Shown here: positions 15,101-22,387 of the stretch, one piece after another
Layout: the number at the start of each line of letters is the position of its first letter
Position numbering within the stretch: position 1 is the stretch's first letter
Origin: CAZCFB01 sp964511535
GTDB lineage: Bacteria; Myxococcota_A; Polyangia; GCA-2747355; CAZCFB01
Reading direction: 5' to 3'
Length of the DNA stretch: 46,557 nucleotides
Assembly (NCBI GenBank): GCA_964511535.1
Contig: CAZEFW010000061.1
Coordinates: 1 to 46,557 of the forward strand
The notes under the pieces: generated by a model
What the model was told of the DNA's origin: nothing
Databases searched by the model: none
Seen by the model: only the letters and a program-made list of their open reading frames with translations
Position numbers and translations under genes: made by a program

Positions 15101-17407
15101 TCTCGAGACGGCAAGCACCTGCTGTTCGCCGGGCAGGACCACGCGATCAGGGTCTGGGATCTGGCCGCCCGCAAGCAGGTCAGCCGCGTGAGCCGCGAGG
15201 GGCTGCGGATCCTGACCATGGCGGTGAGCCCCGACGGCAAGCTGGTGGCAGCCGGGGGAGCGGGCGAGGGCGTCGGCCTGTGGGACATGACGCCCTCGGG
15301 GGCGCTGAGCGCGCGGGAGAAGCTCGCGCCCATCAAGGCCAGGGGCGCGGTGCGGCGGCTGCGCTTTTCGCCCACGGGCGAGGCGCTGGCGGCGACGGGC
15401 TGGGACGGCACGGTGCAGGTCTGGGACCTCGAGGCCGGGGAGCCGCCGCAGCAGCTGGGCAGCCACGGGGGGCGGGTCGCCGGCCTCAGCTTCAGCCCCA
15501 ACGGCAAGACCCTCGCCACGTCGGGGATCGATCGGACCGTGCGGCTGTGGGACATCTATTCCCTGGCGACCTCGCGGGGCGGCATCGGCCATGACTTCGG
15601 CGTGCTCTCCGCAGCGTTCAGCCCTGACGGGCGGCTGGTGGCGTCGGGCGGAGAGGACAAGACGATCCGGATCTGGGACGCGGCCAGCGGCGCGCCCTTG
15701 CGGGAGATCAAGGGCCGCGGGGCCACGGTGGCCAGCGTGGCCTTCAGCCCCGACGGCAAGCTCCTGGCCACGGGCAGCGGCGACGGCGGCGTGCGGCTGT
15801 GGGATCCGGCCACGGGGGTGATGAAGGCGGTGATGTTGGGCCACAGGGCCGGGGTGAACTGTGTGCGGTTCGGCCATGACGGGCGCCATGTCGCGTCGGC
15901 GAGCTCCGACGGCACGGTGCGCCTGCGCGAGGTGGCCACGGGCAGGGAGGTGGCGCGGTTCAAGCATGACCGGAGCGCGGTGCTGTCGGCGGCACTCAGC
16001 CGCGATGGCGGCCTTGTGGCCTCGGGCGATGCCAAGGGGCGCATCAGCCTGTGGCGCGCCGCAGATGGCCAGGCGGTGCGGTCCCTGGAAGGGCACGCAC
16101 GGCCGGTGTCGGGCCTGGCGTTCGGCCCTGACGGGCGGCGGCTGATCTCGGGCGGCTGGGACGGCGCGGTAAAGCGCTGGGACCTCGACAGCGGCAAGAG
16201 CGAGCTGCTGGCCTCCGGGAGGCGGCGGGCGTACCGCATCGACCTGAGCCCGGACGGCGCCCTGGCCGGCGTGCCCTACTCCGACGGCACGGCGGCGCTG
16301 CTGCCGACGGCGGGCGGCCCGGCCCGCCTGCTGGGGGGCCACGACGCCGAGGTCAACGCCATCCGCTTTTCCGCGGACGGGGCCCGGGCCGTGACCACCA
16401 GCGACGACGGCATCGTGCGGGTGTGGGATACGGCCACGGCGCGCCCTGCCTGGCGCACCACCCTGATGCTGGTGACCGGAGACGGTCCGGTGGTGCTGAC
16501 ACATCGCGGCTGGATCCGGCCGGGAGAGGCCGAGCCGGTGACGAACATCCACGCCGGCCGCGGGTGGGAGCGCGCGGTGCGGCGACAGGCGCGCGCGGCC
16601 TCGTCGAGGCCGGACGGGCAGGAGCTCTGCCTGCTCACCACTGCCGGGCAGGTGGAGCTGTGGGACCTGTCGGACGACCAGCGGCTGCTCTCGGTGCAGG
16701 TGACCGGGCCGCAGCAGGTCATGGCGGTGAAGCATGGCTGCCTGGTCAGGACTGCGTCGGCCACCCGGCTGCTCGGCGAGGCGGGCTCGAACAAAGATCT
16801 GGGGTTCGCGGCCCGGGCCATGGCTCGCGATGGCGAGGGGGCGATCCTCGTGGGGCAGGGCCGGATCAGGCTCGTGGCCGCCGACGGGAAGGCCCGCGGC
16901 GAGATGAAGGTGGGCCCGCATGTGTCCACGGCCCTGCGGCTGGGCGAGCGCCTGCTGCTCGGGTTCCGCGACGGGAGCATCGAGCAGGTCTCGCTGCGGG
17001 GCGAGGCCGGGGCGGTTGGCCTGCGGCGGCTGCGGGACACCTATTCAAGCCCGGTGGCGAGGCTGGCCGCGGGGCTGCCGGGCACCATCGTGGTGGGGTA
17101 CGCCAACGGGCGGTGGGGTGTGTGGGACAAACGCAGCGGCAGGCGGCTGCTGCAGGGGCGGCTGCACGGATCGGTGGAGCACATCATCCTCGACGGCGCC
17201 ACCCTGTCGCTGGTGACCGAGCTGGGGCACGGCGAGGCGCTGGACCTGAGCGAGCTGCAGCGCGATGCGTGCGACCTCGTGCGGCAGGCGTGGTACCAGG
17301 TGCCGGTGGTGTGGGAGGAGGGCGAGGCGCGGGCCAGGCCGGCCCCGCTGGGGCATTCCTGTGGAACGAAGGCCGGGTCCGGAGGCGGGCCGGCTCAGGG
17401 AGAGTAG
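12134..17407 (+). CDS. Transmembrane Ser/Thr kinase - nSTAND NTPase - WD40 protein
   Basis: This is a 1757-aa fusion. The kinase domain (about residues 25-300) has GGGMGEVY, VALK, HHRDLKPAN (catalytic Asp151), DFG and MAPEQW, all intact. An nSTAND-type NTPase follows (about 310-700): FFGREAEIE, Walker A GPSGTGKSS at about 349-357, Walker B AVLVIDQMEEL at about 447-457, and ELIHESLITHW, which is typical of the family. One membrane helix (about 753-775, WIAGSAIVVAVITVLGVMAW) precedes a coiled coil and 14 WD40 repeats (about 852-1436, enough for two seven-bladed propellers). A degenerate repeat region ends in QAWYQVPVVWEEG. The topology implies a cytoplasmic kinase and an external propeller, or the reverse. 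It is preceded by a sigma54-type promoter and operator and followed after 2 bp by a lipoprotein gene. Confidence 0.95.
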   Translation: MARAPEQVDQATGWQFQPGERVADFAIVEPIAGGGMGEVYLAREQTLDRLVALKVIKRSANLPSSAVQRFLREARFTAKANHPNIVVVYSCGEIQRDGESVPYAALEYLPGGDLSQRVSDGELEVDEILGYSLELAAALRAAHNAGLHHRDLKPANLVLDGDGRLRVVDFGLAKAIRGELRGQGPDSVIGLDLEDDAVFCGTMPYMAPEQWRASRTGPWTDVWAMGVILYEMVCGRLPFPGPEPADLYGQVCGTDPLPGDELSRAPPALAHLIKDCLKREPRQRPDAAEVLERVEVMLQGKPRVSGREGPFRGLLTFEEHHEKLFFGREAEIERCLELLASEAILTLMGPSGTGKSSLVKAGLLPRLRKQGAPTVVKLRPGRRPLHGLAEELFRRLQETDVTMPSGSAGEADAGGGNPDDLARSMRQDPARLAELLLQLCPGEEQQAVLVIDQMEELVTLGADPEDRRALLTALAHVGQLGTGKLRVIQTVRDGFVGQLMQQDVSGDPLGRIEVVKPPGREALLEVLRQPVAAMEYHFDDEDLPGQMVDEVAGGPACLPLLQFAGQRLWKQRNPEGRVLMRSVYDEAGGVTGMLAHHADRVVPQAFEPEFRLARDLLLRLVTPERTRQTCTEQDLLSGMPDEALPVLRKLVEGRIVTVLQGPDGGREYELIHESLITHWGLLASWIEKHDEDLLNLSGLARGAETWDAEGRPWARLLWGKPLAAALAWQSRSKLDMPERVDAFLQASRRLWRTVWIAGSAIVVAVITVLGVMAWQYANEAESARESMKLAKLRQAEAERQRAAVQRESARAALGRGDMLEARSQLRAAMETRVGRPERSIWWELTRTAQLWSRDMGAKPHDIAFAPSGDSIAVASQDGTVQFIDAVTSQVTRVLRDHDDQVLSVAISADGRHLASAAWNGQIILRDLNSGAIQQLEGHVAEVWGLAFSPDGSVMASAGNDKVVRLWSVPGGAAKATLPGGAQFVRTLAFSRDGKHLLFAGQDHAIRVWDLAARKQVSRVSREGLRILTMAVSPDGKLVAAGGAGEGVGLWDMTPSGALSAREKLAPIKARGAVRRLRFSPTGEALAATGWDGTVQVWDLEAGEPPQQLGSHGGRVAGLSFSPNGKTLATSGIDRTVRLWDIYSLATSRGGIGHDFGVLSAAFSPDGRLVASGGEDKTIRIWDAASGAPLREIKGRGATVASVAFSPDGKLLATGSGDGGVRLWDPATGVMKAVMLGHRAGVNCVRFGHDGRHVASASSDGTVRLREVATGREVARFKHDRSAVLSAALSRDGGLVASGDAKGRISLWRAADGQAVRSLEGHARPVSGLAFGPDGRRLISGGWDGAVKRWDLDSGKSELLASGRRRAYRIDLSPDGALAGVPYSDGTAALLPTAGGPARLLGGHDAEVNAIRFSADGARAVTTSDDGIVRVWDTATARPAWRTTLMLVTGDGPVVLTHRGWIRPGEAEPVTNIHAGRGWERAVRRQARAASSRPDGQELCLLTTAGQVELWDLSDDQRLLSVQVTGPQQVMAVKHGCLVRTASATRLLGEAGSNKDLGFAARAMARDGEGAILVGQGRIRLVAADGKARGEMKVGPHVSTALRLGERLLLGFRDGSIEQVSLRGEAGAVGLRRLRDTYSSPVARLAAGLPGTIVVGYANGRWGVWDKRSGRRLLQGRLHGSVEHIILDGATLSLVTELGHGEALDLSELQRDACDLVRQAWYQVPVVWEEGEARARPAPLGHSCGTKAGSGGGPAQGE

Positions 17408-17409
17408 TG

Positions 17410-19062
17410 ATGAGACAGAGAGCGAGAGGGGCGTGGCCGTGGTTCGGCGTCGTCACGGCGATGCTGCTGGCGGCCCTGGCGTTGACCTGCGGGGACGAGG
17501 ACGCGCCGGCGCCGCCCGGGGAGAGCTGCAAGGAGGGCTTCTGCGTCAAGCGCGCCAGCGGGGAGCTGGTGGGCGTGAGCTGGCCGGTGCTCTGCGCGGA
17601 CAGCTACTGCAAGCCCGTCACGGTGAGCTGCGGCAAGGCGCTCCATGTTTCTGCCGTGGCTGGCGCAGGCGGGGACGGCTCGTCCGGCGCGCCGTTCAGA
17701 GCGCTCGCCGCTGCGGCCAAGGTGGCCAGCGACGGCGACTGCGTGCTGGTGGGGCCCGGAACCTACCTGGGGACGAAGTTCAGCGGCGGGGTCAAGCTGC
17801 TGGGGGCGGGGGCCTCGAGCGTGTCCATCAAGCCGGCGTCGGGCGCGGCCCGGAACCTGTCGCTGCAGGGGGGCAAGGGGGCGCTGGTGCGCGGCGTGAG
17901 CATCACCGGGGCGGCGGTGGGGCTGTACATCTCGGGCGCCAGCGGGGTGCGGGTGGAGCAGGTGCGGATCCACGACGCGGCGGGCGCGGGGTTGTACGCC
18001 ACCGGGGCGGCGGGGTTGACGATGAAGCAGGTGGCTGTCACCGGCGTCAAGGTGCAGAGCGGCGCGGCCATGGGGGTGGTCTTGCTGGACAAGACCACCG
18101 CGACGCTGCGGGGAGCGCTGCTGGACAAAAACGGTCAGCTCGGGCTGGTGGCCCAGGGCGCCGCGCTGGACATGGCCACCGCGGTGGTGCGCGGCAACGG
18201 CGGGGGCGGCGGCGCGGGCGCGGGGGGCATGATCATCGCGTGCGACGATCGCAAGGTGACCGACTGCGCCGGGGCCCTGGCCTCGAAGGTGGACCGGGTG
18301 GACCTGCAGGAGAACCTCGGCATCGCGCTGTTGGCCGCGGCGGCGAAGCTGGACCTGAGCAACCTCGAGGTGCGCAAGACGGGGCTGGGCGGCGGGGCGT
18401 CGCGCGGGATCTCCGTGCACGGCAAGGGGCTGGCGAGCATGACCCTGTCGCTCAAGGGCTCCACCATCAGCGACGGGGCTGGCCAGGGCATCGTGGTGGA
18501 CGGCGCCTCCGGAGAAGCGGACGACCCGGATCCGATCTTCTTCAACGTAGTGGGCTGCACCGTCTCGGGCAACAAGGACCGCGGCGTGTGGCTGCAGCGC
18601 CTGGGCGCCGCCAAGGGGAGCGTCACGCTGGACCAGAACAAGATCTCGGGCAACATGCTCATGGGCCTCGGCGGGCTCAAGGTCAAGGGGGTGACCGTCA
18701 AGGGCGGCGCCATCTCGGGCACGAAGAAGACGGTGGTCGTGGCCGGGGGTGTGAGCCTGGAGATGGGCGACGGGCTGCAGGTGATGGATCAGTCCGCCGT
18801 CACGGTCTCCGGCGTGGCCTTCGCCAACAACGAGCGCATCTCGCTGCTGTTCGACGGGTCGTCGGGCAAGGTCACGGGCAACAGCTTCTCGCCCGCCACG
18901 GGGGCCAAGGCGTTCGTGCTGCAAAACGGCGCGGACAAGGGCGTGACCGCCTCGGGTAACAAGGACAGCGCCGGCGCCGAGGTCAAGGGGGAGGTGCCCC
19001 CGGCGGCCTTCGGCCTGAGCAAGACCCTGCTGGCCACCCCGGCGCTGCCGGCCCTGCCCTGA
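17410..19062 (+). CDS. Lipoprotein with parallel beta-helix repeats
   Basis: This 550-aa protein has a lipobox (LALTC at about residue 27) after a long signal peptide. The motif GDGSSGAPFRALAAAAKVASDGDCVLVGPGTYLG (about 90-125) is the typical N-terminal cap of DUF1565/right-handed beta-helix proteins. It is followed by many rungs rich in V/I/L-x-V and GN (GLYISGASGVRVEQVRIHDAAG, CTVSGNKDRGVWLQ, KISGNMLMGLGGLKVKG). No pectate-lyase catalytic residues stand out, so binding or a structural surface role is as likely as enzyme activity. The ATG is 2 bp after the kinase-WD40 stop, so the two are one operon under the sigma54-type promoter. The product of a kinase operon being a surface lipoprotein suggests it feeds the kinase's external domain, which is inference. 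Confidence 0.88.
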   Translation: MRQRARGAWPWFGVVTAMLLAALALTCGDEDAPAPPGESCKEGFCVKRASGELVGVSWPVLCADSYCKPVTVSCGKALHVSAVAGAGGDGSSGAPFRALAAAAKVASDGDCVLVGPGTYLGTKFSGGVKLLGAGASSVSIKPASGAARNLSLQGGKGALVRGVSITGAAVGLYISGASGVRVEQVRIHDAAGAGLYATGAAGLTMKQVAVTGVKVQSGAAMGVVLLDKTTATLRGALLDKNGQLGLVAQGAALDMATAVVRGNGGGGGAGAGGMIIACDDRKVTDCAGALASKVDRVDLQENLGIALLAAAAKLDLSNLEVRKTGLGGGASRGISVHGKGLASMTLSLKGSTISDGAGQGIVVDGASGEADDPDPIFFNVVGCTVSGNKDRGVWLQRLGAAKGSVTLDQNKISGNMLMGLGGLKVKGVTVKGGAISGTKKTVVVAGGVSLEMGDGLQVMDQSAVTVSGVAFANNERISLLFDGSSGKVTGNSFSPATGAKAFVLQNGADKGVTASGNKDSAGAEVKGEVPPAAFGLSKTLLATPALPALP

Positions 19063-19150
19063 GCCGCGACATCTCCTTCCAGGTTTGTACTTTGGCGGGA
19101 CTTCGTCGCGGTCTGGGGATCCTGCGGTGGGTGCACCGCGCTGCTCTGTG
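19063..19150. terminator. Convergent intergenic region with weak hairpin
   Basis: Between the converging beta-helix and Cys-rich lipoprotein genes a stem GCGGTG/CACCGC (19124-19129 with 19134-19139, 4-nt loop) is visible, without a T run. It could act as a shared bidirectional terminator; this is weak. Confidence 0.3.
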
Positions 19151-20119
19151 TCAGCAGGTGGCCGCGTAGTACTGGGTGCACTTGCAGCTGTAGTTCACGC
19201 AGTGCTTGACCTTGCAGTAGGAGTAGATGCATGCGCCCTTGCCGTTGGAGAGCTTCTCGCACTTGCATGAGCCGCTGCAGCTGGAGGTGCAGCCCCGGTA
19301 GCACTTGTAGCCGGTCTTGGCCACGTTGAGGCAGACGTTGCCGTACGAGCAGTAGATGTTCTTCTTCGGGTCGCACTTCTTGTTCAGGCCCACCACGGTG
19401 CCCGGCAGGCAGGCGCCCTTGCCGCTCTTGAGCTCGGCGCAGTACTCGCCCGGGGCGCAGCCGTAGATGGAGGTGTAGTCGCAGGTGGCCTTGCAGCGCG
19501 CCTCGGTGCTGCTGACCGCCACGCACAGGGTCCCCTTGTCGCAAATCTTGCCCGCCGCGGCGTCGCACAGCCCGTCCTTGGCCACCGCCGCGCCGGTGTG
19601 GCAGGCGAAGCGGCCGCTGTCGTCGGGCAGGCACGCCTTGCCTGCGCCGCACGAGGCGTGGTCGTAAGCGGCGCACAGCTTCTTGCAGGTCATCTGCGTG
19701 TCGCCTGAAGCCAGGCCGGCCATGCAGCTGTAGGCCGCGGCGCACTCGCTGGCGCTGGAGCAGGGCATGCCCGGGTGAAACAGGTCCGGCTTGGGCGGCT
19801 CCAGGTCGGGGGCGGTGGTGTCCGGCGTGGGGGCGCCGCCGTCAGCCTGGCCAGCGGCGGTGGGGCTGCAGATCTTGCCGATGCCCGTCTCCACGCAGCG
19901 GTCGCCCCGTGGGCACGACGTGGTTTCGCATTTCTGGCTGCAGCGGCTCACCCCGTCGCTGGCGGCCACGCAGAAGCCGCTCTGGCAGGCGAAAGAGTCG
20001 TCGCACTGGGCGCCGTACTGCTGCAGCGTGGCGGGCTGCGACTCGTCGTCGAGGCACCCCGCAGCGCACAGGGTACAGAGCAGGCATAGGACAACGCAGC
20101 TGTGGATGTCGTGTTTCAT
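19151..20119 (-). CDS. Cys-rich lipoprotein
   Basis: This 322-aa protein starts with MKHDIHSCVVLCLLCTLCAAGC (lipobox CAAGC). The mature part is full of cysteine modules: QCDDSFACQSGFCVAASDGVSRC, CETTSCPRGDRC, CSSASECAAAYSC, GAGKACLPDDSGRFAC and a C-terminal cluster CTSSCSGSCKCEKLSNGKGAC. A linker of Pro/Asp/Thr (APTPDTTAPDLEPPKPD) joins the first two modules. It is presumably anchored in the outer membrane and disulfide-bonded. A near-perfect RBS (AGGAGG) precedes the ATG. The gene follows the 400-aa membrane-protein gene after 33 bp and should share its sigma54-type promoter at 21390-21405. Confidence 0.88.
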   Translation of the reverse strand: MKHDIHSCVVLCLLCTLCAAGCLDDESQPATLQQYGAQCDDSFACQSGFCVAASDGVSRCSQKCETTSCPRGDRCVETGIGKICSPTAAGQADGGAPTPDTTAPDLEPPKPDLFHPGMPCSSASECAAAYSCMAGLASGDTQMTCKKLCAAYDHASCGAGKACLPDDSGRFACHTGAAVAKDGLCDAAAGKICDKGTLCVAVSSTEARCKATCDYTSIYGCAPGEYCAELKSGKGACLPGTVVGLNKKCDPKKNIYCSYGNVCLNVAKTGYKCYRGCTSSCSGSCKCEKLSNGKGACIYSYCKVKHCVNYSCKCTQYYAATC

Positions 20120-20152
20120 GGTTCCTCCTCATGGTGGGTCTTCATTGGGGTT

Positions 20153-21355
20153 TCAGAGGCCGAACTGCTCCATCGGCGTGACGCTCTGGTAGTGCTGGAT
20201 CGCCATGATGTATTCGTGCTGGGGCACCTTGCGCGGCGTCATGGCGAGCAGCTCCTGCTCCCAGCCGCGCATCTCGGCCTGGCGCGCCGCCGAGATCGGC
20301 ACGTCCCGGGCCAGCAGCACGTTGCTGTCCGGGTCCACCACCACCACGGGCAGGGACCTGGCCCGCAGCAAAAAGCGCACCCGCGCCTCCAGCTCCGGCT
20401 CGCCGCCGGTGGACTCGAAGGGCATCAGCAGGGCCTCGACGCGCAGCGGATCCGACGGGTCGTCCTCGATGACAGTGACCACCACCACGATGGGCGCGGC
20501 CGGCGTCTTGACCAGCAGCGGGTGCACCGCCACGCGCGTTGACGGCCCGATGGAGCCCTGCAGGTTCGACCGCGGCTGCCGCGTGACCAGCAGGGGCTGC
20601 ACCTCGGTATCGTCGCGGGTCACGACCACCAGCGTGGCGGTCACCTGCTCGTCGATGGCCGCGGGCAGCGCGTCCCCCAGTCGATACGAAGGGAAGTGAA
20701 AGATGCTCTTCCAGGTGTCCTGCATCACCCGGGCCGGATGGTGCTCCGGGTGGGCATCGAGCAGGGCCGACAGCTTGCGCTGGGCGGTCTCGCCCTGCAT
20801 GCCGACGGCGTACGCCGACGCCTCCAGGTAGCGCAGCTGCGGCTCGCCGGGCGCCTGGTCCGCGGCCTGGCCCAGCAGCTCGGCCGCCTGCACCGGGGGG
20901 CCGCTGGTGGAGCGCAGGCCGCCGTTGAAGTAGACCACGTCCTGATCCACCAGGGAGATGGCCCGCTGGACCAGCCCCGCCGACTCGGGCTGTTCGGGCT
21001 CGAGTCGTTCGGCCTCGGGCTGCTCGGTCATGTCCGAAGGAAGCTCCTGCACATCGGGATCGAGGTCCTGCTCCTCGCCGGTTCCGACGGCGGCCTTGGC
21101 CCGGATGTGGGCCCTCGCGATGATCACCAGGACCGCGGCAGCAACCCCGTAGAGCAGCAGCCCCTTGAGCATGCCTGCCATGACCGCGCTGTCGCTTGTG
21201 CCGCGGATCTTGATCAGGCCCATGGTCACCACCGCGAACAGCAAGAACGCGCCGAGGCTGCCGATCATGGGGAGCGTGCTGGAGACGCCGTGTTGGCGGG
21301 CGAACTTGCTGATGAGGATCGCCATGATGATGACGAAGATGGCGGGAACGAGCAT
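20153..21355 (-). CDS. Membrane protein with three N-terminal helices, unknown function
   Basis: This 400-aa protein has three hydrophobic helices near residues 2-18, 30-50 and 62-82 (VPAIFVIIMAILISKF, SLGAFLLFAVVTMGLI, GLLLYGVAAAVLVIIA). An acidic linker (EEQDLDPDVQELPSDMTEQPEAERLEPEQPE) follows, then a large soluble domain: a TPR-like helical part (residues about 130-210, GLRSTSGPPVQAAELLGQAADQAPGEPQLRYLEASAYAVG) and a beta-rich part with VVVVTVIEDDP and VVVVDPDSNVLLARD. I recognise no family. The start has an excellent RBS (AAGGAGGAG) and lies downstream of a sigma54-type promoter on the minus strand. It is first in a two-gene operon with the Cys-rich lipoprotein, which suggests both belong to one envelope complex or response. 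Confidence 0.82.
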   Translation of the reverse strand: MLVPAIFVIIMAILISKFARQHGVSSTLPMIGSLGAFLLFAVVTMGLIKIRGTSDSAVMAGMLKGLLLYGVAAAVLVIIARAHIRAKAAVGTGEEQDLDPDVQELPSDMTEQPEAERLEPEQPESAGLVQRAISLVDQDVVYFNGGLRSTSGPPVQAAELLGQAADQAPGEPQLRYLEASAYAVGMQGETAQRKLSALLDAHPEHHPARVMQDTWKSIFHFPSYRLGDALPAAIDEQVTATLVVVTRDDTEVQPLLVTRQPRSNLQGSIGPSTRVAVHPLLVKTPAAPIVVVVTVIEDDPSDPLRVEALLMPFESTGGEPELEARVRFLLRARSLPVVVVDPDSNVLLARDVPISAARQAEMRGWEQELLAMTPRKVPQHEYIMAIQHYQSVTPMEQFGL

Positions 21356-21389
21356 GGTCTCCTCCTTGGTGGTCTACCCGCTCCCTGAC

Positions 21390-21405
21390 TGCACCAGCCG
21401 TGCCA
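21390..21405 (-). promoter_or_regulatory. Sigma54-type promoter for 400-aa membrane-protein operon
   Basis: On the minus strand TGGCACG-GCTG-GTGCA reads from 21405 to 21390. The -24 element is perfect; the -12 element has one mismatch (GTGCA for TTGCA). It lies 34 bp upstream of the ATG at 21355. Confidence 0.75.
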
Positions 21406-21481
21406 CCTGGGCCCAGAATCCCCACGTCGAAGAAAGTCGAGGAGTTGCGATCTCCGGGCTCCGTGTGGGGGCAAGAAGAGC

Positions 21482-21518
21482 TGTAACCGCATCCGCTCAT
21501 TTCGGGCTGGAGGTAACA
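21482..21518. promoter_or_regulatory. Putative activator site, copy 2 (shared, divergent)
   Basis: TGTAACC (21482-21488) and GGTAACA (21512-21518) with a 23-bp spacer. It lies between two opposed sigma54-type promoters: 76 bp from the minus-strand -24 element at 21405 and 39 bp from the plus-strand one at 21558, so one site may serve both. Confidence 0.7.
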
Positions 21519-21557
21519 GATCCACGGCCAATTCGGCCCCCTTGAGGGCCTGCGGGC

Positions 21558-21573
21558 TGGTACCGGTTTTGCA
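21558..21573 (+). promoter_or_regulatory. Sigma54-type promoter for secreted-protein gene
   Basis: TGGTACC-GGTT-TTGCA has the conserved GG and GC dinucleotides at the right spacing; the -12 half is perfect and the -24 half differs at two positions (T for C, C for G). The ATG follows at 21608, with the RBS AGGGAGGAG in between. Confidence 0.65.
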
Positions 21574-21607
21574 CTATCCGATGTTCAGTTCAGCCAAGGG
21601 AGGAGAT

Positions 21608-22381
21608 ATGGAAAAGCTACTCGCAGTTGTGGTGATGTCTGTGTCGATGCTGGGAGTCTCTGTCGCTCACGCGAATGAAGAGGGCGGCCAGGGCGCTCCA
21701 CTCGCTGTGCATGGCGCGAAGGAAGAGGACCGCACCAGCAGATGTCTCGGTAAGTATGCCGACGCGGATACTGCCAGGGCGTTGCAGCGACTGAATCTAA
21801 GCAAAGATCAGAAAGGCGAAATATGTGAGACCTATTCGCATAACAAGAGAGAGCTGGATGCCGGCGGCGTATCCGCGGCGGAGTCGATGGGAAGCTACGC
21901 GAGGCTGGGCCGGGTAGCCCTGACAGATTCGGCGAGGACCGCCATCATCCTCCACAGCCACCAGGAGGAGATCAGCCTGACCCAGGCCTACAACGAAGCA
22001 GAGTTTGGCAAGACGAGACCGCTCATCATCTCCGGCTGGGTCTTGACCGGGGTCGGCGTGGCCTCTCTGGTAAGCGGCATCGTGCTCTCCACCGCGAAAT
22101 TCACAAGCACGTCCAGCTCGTACAACTCCACGACGGTGACCACCAAGAGCTATGGGGGCGCGGGCGTTCTGATGTCCATCATCGGAGTCGCTGCCCTCGG
22201 CGCAGGGGTCCCGTGCCTCTCCGTTGGCTACTACCGAAAGAACAAATGGATCGAGGAGGGCCAGCTGGACGACCCCCCTGCTCGAACAGGAGCAAAAGCC
22301 AGCGGCGCCACGAAGCTGGCGCTTCCCTCGGTCAGCCTCGGCAAGGGGCATGTCGGGGTGCAGTGGGGGCTTACATTCTAG
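21608..22381 (+). CDS. Secreted or membrane protein of unknown function
   Basis: This 257-aa protein starts MEKLLAVVVMSVSMLGVSVAHANEEGG, a type I signal peptide with cleavage after AHA. The mature part is less GC-biased than its neighbours (codons such as TAT, AAA and AGA). It has a helical region with CLGKYADADTARALQRLNLSKDQ and two hydrophobic segments (about 140-160 PLIISGWVLTGVGVASLVSGIVL and about 182-205 GGAGVLMSIIGVAALGAGVPCLSVGYY) joined by a Ser/Thr-rich loop. This two-helix hairpin also appears in the 396-aa PEGA protein at 31772. I recognise no family. It is driven by a sigma54-type promoter divergent from the 400-aa membrane-protein operon. The ATG is fixed by the RBS AGGGAGGAG; a longer in-frame extension has no RBS and covers the promoter. 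Confidence 0.82.
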   Translation: MEKLLAVVVMSVSMLGVSVAHANEEGGQGAPLAVHGAKEEDRTSRCLGKYADADTARALQRLNLSKDQKGEICETYSHNKRELDAGGVSAAESMGSYARLGRVALTDSARTAIILHSHQEEISLTQAYNEAEFGKTRPLIISGWVLTGVGVASLVSGIVLSTAKFTSTSSSYNSTTVTTKSYGGAGVLMSIIGVAALGAGVPCLSVGYYRKNKWIEEGQLDDPPARTGAKASGATKLALPSVSLGKGHVGVQWGLTF

Positions 22382-22387
22382 GCCGAG

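Noticed and set aside
6383..16921. Long antisense open frames opposite the activase and kinase-WD40 genes (up to about 800 codons)
   Set aside because: They lie opposite genes with clear domains, have Ala/Arg/Pro/Gly/His-rich nonsense composition typical of GC-rich antisense frames, and no RBS or motifs.
18950..18965. GGGTAACA-like half-site inside the 550-aa lipoprotein gene
   Set aside because: It lies within coding sequence, lacks a partner half at 23-24 bp, and has no sigma54-type promoter nearby. The GGTAAC at 1929-1934 is rejected for the same reasons.
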